Shown here in pieces: positions 56,706-64,000 of a DNA stretch of 64,000 nt; the stretch's first letter is position 1; each line of letters opens with the position of its first letter. The translations under genes were made by a program, and so were the position numbers. Origin of the DNA: Utricularia gibba (Eukaryota; Streptophyta; Magnoliopsida; Lamiales; Lentibulariaceae); contig CM007989.1 of the NCBI GenBank assembly GCA_002189035.1, positions 8,289,501 through 8,353,500 of the forward strand, in the 5' to 3' direction. Under the pieces are notes generated by a model. The model did not search any database. It had not been told where the DNA came from and saw only the letters and a list, made by a program, of their open reading frames with translations.

Positions 56706-59209
56706 CTAGGATTTGAAGAGGGATTGAACTGGTTGTGGCGAACTCAAGGTTGAAACCTCCTTGAACTGTTGGAAAAAGAAAAGTGTTTTAATGAGAAGAA
56801 TTCAGATCCAAAGGGGGTGCCAGAAGTGATAAAAGAATGAGAATAAGGCTCTACCTTGGGCTGCTTGTACTTATCACGAATAGCATGAAGGGTGCATTTC
56901 TTGATGTTCAGCTGTAGATCGTGCAATTCAAGAACCATTCCTTGTAGTTCTTTGGTGCTGTATCTTGTATAATACTCCAGCGTGGAGTTCTGCAAAAAAC
57001 GAGGAATCATTTGCAAGTGCGCCAGAAAAAATCTTAAAGTGTGGTCACAAGTGATTTAGCATCAAACTTGTACAAACGGAGACGAATTTGGAAGCACAAC
57101 TAGGGACTGAAGCTAGCTGGGCTGCTTCATAAAAATTCGATTCATTTTGTATCAGGTTGAAGCTGATCTAATTGCCATCTAATGCATGAAGATGAGAAAA
57201 CGGACCCATGGATGGTCTGACTGATCTAATGTCCATCTGGCTAGAAATATAGCAGACGCAGCAACTAAAGATGGAAGAAACTTGAGGAAACTGTACTCAG
57301 GTAGTGTTAGTTCTGTTAAATAATTTGCCAAGAATTCCAACTCCACACAAGGAACCTGAATAAAAGTGCAATTAGTTCGCAAGGTGAGAGGATTTCATCA
57401 TGAAACTGATAGTGATACTACTAAATCTACCTCATAGGAGGCTTGTGCAGCTTGGATGAACCTCCTAGGTACATCAATGATATTGATAAAGATTAGGAGA
57501 CAAAAAACAATTTATTGATTAAAATCAGATATCCCGGAGCGTAGTTACCTAAGGAACTTTATGGTGGTTGGAACAGATAACTGAAATCGTACAAAGTTGA
57601 GAACTTGTCTCTCCATGTTCACAACCTGCCCAGTCAACATCAAGAATCTGTTGCTTTGATCTACTAAATAGCTGCAACATTCATTTGTAAATGTCTGGAC
57701 TCACCTCTTCTTTCGTGTAGGTGCTATCCGTGATAAAGCAGAACTCTTCAACTCGAGGTGCACATATCTCTTCATACTTCCTTTTCAGACCAAAAACAAG
57801 GTGAAATATAAGAATAATTTGGTGATCCTATGCTTTACACAAAAAACGAGGGAAATTAGATACGGTAAAGTGCTGTGTATAGTAAGCCTACGAAGAGATG
57901 AACATGCAGGTTACACCAAGAAGTTGCAACTTTTGCCTCTGCATATAATTCTTTGACAAGTATCTATCTATAAGATTCACAGTAAGGTAGAGTGTATCGG
58001 GAACCAGCCTATACTCCTCAGAGACCTGAAAAAATGTGTGTGTACATGAAACCTTGTGCAAAGGAAGAAGAGAGTTCGAAGGGACAGAAACCATAAGACA
58101 GTTATACACTCAAAGGAACTTGGAATTTCCAACTGTTGAATGATAAGCATACCTCAACTAGCCAATCAACCAGAATACCCCGCATGCTCTCAGTGATGTC
58201 TCCCTGCAACTCCTCCATGTAATCACTTAAGGGCCTCAGATCAACCTATAAAAACATCGTTTGTCAGAGGCAAAATGATAGGTAAATATTGTATCAAAAA
58301 GGATAGTTTATTTCTAGTCTCCACCTACCACTACGGCTGCAAAATGTCCAAAATATTCAGAATATGGAGAAACACACCTCTTTAGCGAATATATTGCTAT
58401 ACATTTCAGGTGCATTCTGACCACAGATCTCCGGATACTTGCTTTTTTTATCTATATCAATAATGCCTCTATCTTCTAAATTCTCCAGCATCATCCAGAG
58501 ATTACAATGTTCTAAATCACAGGTGAAACAATGGAATTAGATACGTGCCATTTCTTTCTTGATGATCACACTTCATTCAAGGGAAAAGTAGTTTTCAGAG
58601 AAACATCTTTACTAGCATATGGGTAACCAGGGATGACAGATGTCATAGGAATCCTTAGGGAAATCGATTCGACATCGTGCGTGGAGTTGGCTGTAGAACC
58701 AACTTCCAGTGATTCCTCTTCGGACACTTTTATTTCTTCTAGTTCCTTTTTCCTTCTAGGTCCTGGAACATCCGCAGCCTTGGAAAATCGAAAGCAAGCA
58801 GGCCTTCCGTTCTTCTGTAAGGAGCCTCTGACAACCTGCTTCGGAAGCTTGAACAAGCCGCATCCATGTTCAGTAAATATAAAAAAAAAAAAGCAGAAAG
58901 AAACAGCACATTTACCACTACCGGTATCTTGGCCACACTCCTGAGGTTGATGGACTGTTTGCTACAAGTAACATTTGTCAGGTCCTTTAGAACAGCCCTT
59001 TTCTTATGCCTACCATGATCATCAGCTGAATTCGCAGCTGCCCTTTTGGAGTCCCTTCGCAGGTTTTGTTTGTTATCATTCTTTGACGGATACAACGGGG
59101 GCAATCCACTTGATGAAGTTAATGCTTTTGCACGTGCTCGTGTTACTCGCATCACTGGCACACTAAAATTTGAGGGTCTATTTTCAAAACCCATAATATT
59201 TCCCTCCAT
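56706..59209 (-). CDS. CYCA2: Cyclin A2
   Basis: Eleven exons: 59209-58922, 58835-58613, 58511-58378, 58245-58153, 58025-57892, 57780-57705, 57625-57549, 57464-57431, 57355-57206, 56989-56855 and 56765-56706, giving 467 residues. The N-terminus has [10 protein letters not shown] and the RAVLKDLTN destruction-box region typical of CYCA2. The cyclin boxes are complete: [72 protein letters not shown] and the second box [33 protein letters not shown]2 cyclins drive S/G2 with CDKA and CDKB1 and restrain endoreduplication, opposed by SMR inhibitors. The joins of exons 1-2 and 2-3 are the least certain; an alternative acceptor nine bases upstream of exon 2 keeps phase. Confidence 0.92.
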
Positions 59210-60602
59210 GTTCGAGTAGATTCGCTGAAGCATTAGCATGCCATCACAAGCTAGAACTCTCCTTTGAAAACTGCATTTACATACAAATGGATGTGTTTAA
59301 CATGAAGGGTAGTAGTATCTCAATCCAAAGATGTCCATAATATCAAATACGAAGATTTATTGAACTCGAATCAACAATCACACACAACATGAGCTAAATG
59401 TCAGTCATGATGAAGAGCAGAAGAAAAACACTTTACAACGGAACAAATGAATCCCCAAGCTCCACCTAAGCTTTAATCAAAAGCGTACTCCTTTTTCCAT
59501 ATCCATTGTTTCAAATCACATCATCCCAGTAACTTCAAACCAATAACTGATCTCAGTATGCGCGTTACCATGTCATATAATGAAACACACAAATTTCAAA
59601 TTCATCCACAGATCTTTGATTCAAAAACCGAGCTTTCAAATGGGAGCTCAAAGCTCCACATTAACCAAAATGAGAGTACCAAGCAACAACTCCAAATACA
59701 AAACAGCTCCACATTGAACAAAGAGCGAAAAAAGTAGTAGAAAATAGCACATTTCAGATAAGAAAAAACAACCCAGAAAGGAAAAAAAAATATAGAAACA
59801 GAACAGCTGACCTCACAACTTCGCAGCGAACTCCGCCACCGGCCCCTACGTCCTCGATACACAGAGATCCTTTTTCATCGGAGAAACTACATACATTGCA
59901 GGTACAAATTCGACTCAGAATTCTGAAACTGAATTCACCGTTGTCTGAAGGCAAGGCGCGAGGAGCGTGAGGGCGGGCTGATAGCACAGTTCAAAAGCTT
60001 CCAATCAGATGCATAAAAACAACAAAAATAAATATGCTCTTCTCCACTCCCCATTTTTGCCACCGCCAGAACACGTTCCGCCTTCAACTAATTTTTTAAA
60101 TTTTCTTATCCAAAATATATATTGATATTATTTTTCATAATAATATTTTGAAATAGAAGGATATTCTCATTATAAAAAAAGAAATAAGAAATTATTATTA
60201 TTCTTTAAAATATTAGGAATAAAAAATACTAATTTATTTTGACAAAGAAAACATTTTTTTTTCTTCATGATTGGCATGGGATGGGTGAAGTTAAAAAGGC
60301 AGCGCAACATGAGAAGAACTGCAGCAGGGAAGACGCCAAGACCGTCCGTCGGGGAGTGGGGACGGAGTCTTGAGCTTGAGCCGGCGTCATCTCAGATCAC
60401 CATGTGAGAAGAGAGCTGTGTTGCAGTAAGAAACGATTTGAAATTATTGAGGGTACAGTAAATGATACCCATGTGGCTGAAGACCTTCTGAACAGTAAAA
60501 ACTATTAACCCAGAGGGGTGAGTGAGAGAGTGCTGTGGAATCCATAAATACGCTCCCGCATCATGAGCAAACACCACAAACCCATTTGAAAAAAACGCGT
60601 AA
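59210..60602. other. Divergent promoter, cyclin A2 and DUF642 gene
   Basis: Left part is cyclin leader and probably a leader intron. The A/T-rich centre (60090-60270) separates it from the DUF642 core promoter. No gene was found. Confidence 0.45.
60544..60550 (+). promoter_or_regulatory. Possible TATA box of the DUF642 gene
   Basis: ATAAATA in the context TCCATAAATACGC, 53 bp upstream of the start codon at 60603, leaving room for a leader of about 20-30 bases. Confidence 0.45.
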
Positions 60603-62203
60603 ATGAAGGGTTTCGCAGTGTTCTTGCTGCTCCTGTTTCTGGGCATCCAGCATTCTGCCTGTGCTGTTTTCAGAGATGGTAAGAACAACAAAGTTGAGAT
60701 TTTTGGTCACTGGGTTCGCATTTTTCCTTGTTTCTGGTCCTCTTTTTAAGATTTGGTCGAACTGGACACCGATTTGAGGTTCTCATTGCTTCACTGCATA
60801 CGCTGAGACGTTGGATCTTGCTAGCAAAATGCCTCTGTTTGTGAATTTTTTCCCTTTTCAGTCATCTTCTTTTGTTTCTGCTGAAGCCGATCCCGAATGA
60901 AACCCACATGACCTCCAGAAGTAAAAGCATTCACATGTTTTAACTCCAGTCGCCTACTGATTGGTTCTCATGCTCCAATCCTGATTGCACTTTGTTTGCG
61001 TTTGTCGAGTAAACTTTGGACCTGATCGTGTTGATAGCCTGAGCCATGTACTTGGATCTGATTCGCTTACTGAACCTTAGTTCATCTCCTAACTGCTGCT
61101 ACTTCAAACAATCTGCAGGACTGCTGGAAAATGGCAACTTCGAGATGGCTCCGGATCCCATAAGCCTCAATGGGACAATCGTCAAGAGCCGTTTCGCTAT
61201 CCCGAAGTGGGAAATCTCTGGTTTTGTTGAGTACATCAAAGCTGGTCAGAAGCAAGGTGACATGGTCCTAGTTGTGCCGGAGGGTGCTGCTGCGGTTAGG
61301 CTGGGGAACGAGGCCTCCATCAAACAAAAGATAAGTGTGACCAAAGGGATGTACTATTCCATCACATTTAGCGCTGCAAGAACTTGCGCACAACAGGAGA
61401 GGGTAAATGTCTCTGCGGCATCTGATTCTGGAGTCCTCCCTATCCAAACCTTGTATAGCAGCAATGGATGGGACTCGTATGCCTGGGCATTTAGATCGCC
61501 TTATGACGTCGCTGAAATTCTAATTCACAATCCGGGAGTTGCAGAAGATCCTGCCTGCGGCCCTCTCATTGATTCTATTGCGATCCGCGCTCTGTATCCT
61601 CCCAGACCAACAAACCGTGAGTGCCTACCGATATTGTAGCCTTTACTTCAGTGAGTGCTGACTTCAACTTTTGCAGGAAACGTTCTGAAAAATGGAGACT
61701 TTGAGGAAGGACCATACATCTTTCCAAACACGAGCTGGGGAGTTCTTGTCCCTCCCAACATCGAAGACGACAACTCCCCACTTCCAGCATGGATTGTCGA
61801 GTCTCTGAAAGCTGTAAAATACATCGATGCGGCGCATTTCTCTATACCACAGGGCCAACGTGCAATCGAGCTTGTAGGAGGAAGGGAAAGTGCCATCGTG
61901 CAAGTGGCAAGAACCATTGTGGGAAAAACTTACCAGCTCACCTTTGCTGTTGGAGATGCCAGCAATTCATGCGAAGGGTCTATGATCGTTGAGGCCTTTG
62001 CTGGAAGAGCGACGGCTAAAATTCCCTATCAATCTGGAGGCAAAGGCGGATACAAGAGGGCCGTTCTTCGATTCGTGGCCTCAACTGCTAGAACCCGAAT
62101 CATGTTTCTGAGCACATATTATCACACCAGGAGCGATGACTTCGCCTCCCTCTGTGGCCCTGTCATCGACGACGTGAAGCTGCTGAGTGCTCGTTATGCG
62201 TAA
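60603..62203 (+). CDS. DUF642 cell-wall protein
   Basis: Exons 60603-60678, 61119-61616 and 61677-62203, giving 366 residues. A signal peptide (FAVFLLLLFLGIQHSACA) ends in exon 1. Exons 2 and 3 each encode one galactose-binding-like domain: LLENGNFEMAP, IPKWEISGFVEYI, VPEGAAAVRLGNEASI and CGPLIDSIAI in the first; NVLKNGDFEEGP, LPAWIVESLKAVKYIDAAHF, IPQGQRAIELVGG and LCGPVIDDVKLL in the second. This is the plant DUF642 family (BIIDXI-like), secreted to the wall, where members associate with pectin methylesterases and cellulose. Family members are about 370 residues, so this one is full length. The one-domain-per-exon layout is usual for the family. Confidence 0.93.
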
Positions 62204-62633
62204 TGACAGCTGCTTTGAAGCAACTAGAACGGCAACCTGGAAATGATGCAGCCTTTGCCTCTATCGCATTGAGGCTTCGTCACTGTAACATGTTTTAAAA
62301 CATGGGTTCATCCGAAGTATTTCGATCCTGAGTTGGTAATAACATCCCAGTACAGTCGTATCAGCGTAATAGAACTGAACCAGATTCTTAAAATGATCAA
62401 CCTGTATACGAACATAGTGATGATGAAAGAACTTATGGAGAAGACAACGTCCACTTGTTCTGACGACATGAGAAATTTTCCATCTGCATTCAAGCCAGCC
62501 ATTCCCCACCCATTTCTTCGATTTCTTTAATCTCCAGCCTGCAGTTTTAGACATCAAACCAGTAATACATTATTGAGCTCACATATAATTTATTCCAGGG
62601 TAAAAACTCTGATCTTTCTAACAAAGTGCAGGG
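62204..62633. other. Convergent 3' region
   Basis: 3' flanks of the DUF642 gene and the next minus-strand gene; no other signal. Confidence 0.45.
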
Positions 62634-63344
62634 TTACCATGGGAGAGAAGAATCGTAAGTATAAGCAAGATGAGACGCATTTTGCAAGCAGGTTTCGTTT
62701 TGATTGATCCATGGGGGAAATTCCATGATTGGATCAAACGTGGGATCTTCTTCTTCTGCTTGATCTTGGCGATCATCAAACATGGGATTTAAGAATTTGA
62801 AGCACCACTCTGTTTTCAAAGAATCAATTGATTTTATCTCCTTTTCATCCGCTGCATGACTAGAGCTTGAATCTGTGATCTGGGTTTCCTCCGCCGTCAC
62901 CAGATTTGATTGGGAAGCTTGTGTATTCGACAACTTGAAGCTCTCGAGGTTCAAACTGAGGCCCAGAGGTTGACTGGGGAGTACGAAATTGGAGGTCTCC
63001 TGGATCAATGCAGCAGGTTATCTGTAATTTGGTGAGGATTCGATGAAACTGGTATGAGAAAGTTGATGTAACGGCGCTGCCGTCACCTTCCGACGTTGCC
63101 TTGAAACCCGGTGAAACTTGAGGGCTGCAACGATTTCCCTTCTCGCCTCTGCCATATTCATCAGCCGCTCCGGAATGGTTGTCTGAATCCTTCTTCTATC
63201 ACGCTTCTTCTTGTGATGCAACAATTTCTCCGAAATTTGATCGGAAAACTCATCCTTTCTCTTGGAGGATGATCCCTGTTGCTCGACAAGTGTTCGAATG
63301 TCGGCGCCAGAGAAACGGGATTCGTTTATGTGTTCCCGCTTCAT
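62634..63344 (-). CDS. Conserved plant protein, function unknown
   Basis: Exons 63344-63108 and 62999-62634, giving 200 residues. Exon 1 is basic and contains MAEARREIVAALKFHR, a block I associate with a plant-specific family labelled hydroxyproline-rich glycoprotein-like. Exon 2 has LPSQPLGLSLNLESF, EIKSIDSLKTEWCFKFL and FDPIMEFPPWINQNETCLQ, found in the same order in that family. No catalytic or membrane motif is seen, and the composition suggests a soluble nuclear or cytosolic protein. The junction LKFHR to ETSNF is inferred from GT-AG signals and phase; without splicing the frame runs about 29 more codons and stops. The start codon is the least certain point. Confidence 0.65.
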
Positions 63345-64000
63345 GTTCCTGCGAAGTGGAGGAGATGAAGAGCTTCAGAAAGCTGGAGCCGGTAGTGGCG
63401 GAGGATGACAACGGTCCAGTGGGGAAGATGGCGGTGGCGCCTGATACGAATAAACAGAGCGCAGAGTAAAAGATGGCTGAATCTTCCAAAGTTGTAGCCT
63501 TTCCTTTTTTTAAATTGTTGCCTCTTTTTGTAAATCACAAGGGCATTTCAGTGCGTGCCTCCTCTTTGTCAAAGGAGAAGTTCATCGTCTTCATCCCCCA
63601 GTTTGCTGCGGTGATTGGACACTAGTGCTTAAAATACATGTTCCAAGATATCTCCGTTCAACAACAGTTTCCAAGGCCGGGCGGCAGCCGGAAAGTGTCA
63701 GTAGTCTTGTCTGGTAAAAAAAAGTTCAAAAAGAATTGTAAAAGTCGGGAAGTTTACCCACCGTACAAAGTCAGTGTCTTTATTTAAGAGGTTAAAAAGA
63801 AGAAAATGAAAATCCCATCTTGATTTCCACTGGTCCGATCTACTCCGTGGGGTGGACACTTTCGCGAAGTAACGAACACGGATAACTTCAGATCGCGAAG
63901 TAACGAACACGGATAACTTCAGATCGCGAAATCTGTTCTCTTTCTTGATCTCAAAGAAGGGTTTTTTCTCCATTGCACCAATGTTAGAGTGGGCGATGGG
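63345..64000. other. Right-edge intergenic region
   Basis: Promoter side of the last gene plus a short tandem repeat. An open minus frame at 63973-63698 has no recognisable domain. Confidence 0.4.
63862..63930. repeat. 31-bp tandem repeat, 2.2 copies
   Basis: Unit TCGCGAAGTAACGAACACGG plus 11 bases, at 63862-63892 and again without change at 63893-63923, then TCGCGAA. The first unit is preceded by T, forming the palindrome TTCGCGAA. Confidence 0.9.

Noticed and set aside
1..64000. CRISPR arrays, operons or prophage
   Set aside because: The sequence is clearly nuclear plant DNA with spliced genes; the short tandem repeats at 46541, 63862 and 4490 lack spacer-repeat structure.

Overview
The window is nuclear DNA of a flowering plant. 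Genes are split by short GT-AG introns, mostly 60-400 bp. The protein families are plant-specific: a GASA peptide, a SIAMESE-related CDK inhibitor, an OVATE protein, an AtKC1-type potassium channel, the DNA methyltransferase DRM2, a SUVH histone methyltransferase and DUF642. About 23 protein genes, one tRNA-Leu(CAA) gene and one pseudogene fit in 64 kb, so this is a gene-dense region of a compact genome. The species cannot be named from the sequence. Gene models were built by hand, joining exons by splice sites, reading phase and remembered protein families; no database was searched.

Layout from left to right. A decayed copia gag fragment sits at the left edge (1-690). Then come a strictosidine-synthase-like gene (+), a small TTA-flanked MITE, a proline-rich GASA gene (-), and three tandem minus-strand genes: an RNase H-like protein, the plastid ankyrin protein EMB506 and DRM2. 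Next are an SMR-type CDK inhibitor (+), a doubtful small ORF (-), a NOI/RIN4-type protein (+), a pectate lyase (+), an intronless divergent MAP-kinase-like gene (-), a TSO1-like CXC protein (+) and a TOM1-like ubiquitin adaptor (-). A La-protein pseudogene and an OVATE gene follow (-), then a plastid rhomboid (-), truncated hemoglobin GLB3 (-), tRNA-Leu (-) and KC1 (+). A long intronless SUVH5/6-like gene, a secreted Cys-rich peptide, beta-hexosaminidase HEXO1 and a large Enhancer-of-polycomb-like gene are all minus. The right end holds a Lys-rich unknown protein (+), cyclin A2 (-), a DUF642 cell-wall protein (+) and a conserved plant protein of unknown function (-).

The genes are ordinary, mostly unrelated housekeeping and signalling genes. 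DRM2 (non-CG DNA methylation), the SUVH (H3K9 methylation read through SRA) and the EPL protein (NuA4-type acetyltransferase context) all concern chromatin. SMR and cyclin A2 both act on the cell cycle. Co-location is not evidence of joint function in plants.

The most notable signals are breaks in otherwise well-preserved genes. A 14-bp deletion in the repeat of the GASA gene puts its 12-Cys domain out of frame. Single missing bases break the strictosidine-synthase-like, OVATE and EPL genes, two of them in C runs, which may be residual assembly errors. Also of interest are two apparent GC-AG introns in one gene, a TDY kinase with DMG in place of DFG, and a tRNA inside a 332-bp divergent promoter. 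I found no convincing previously undescribed multi-gene system.
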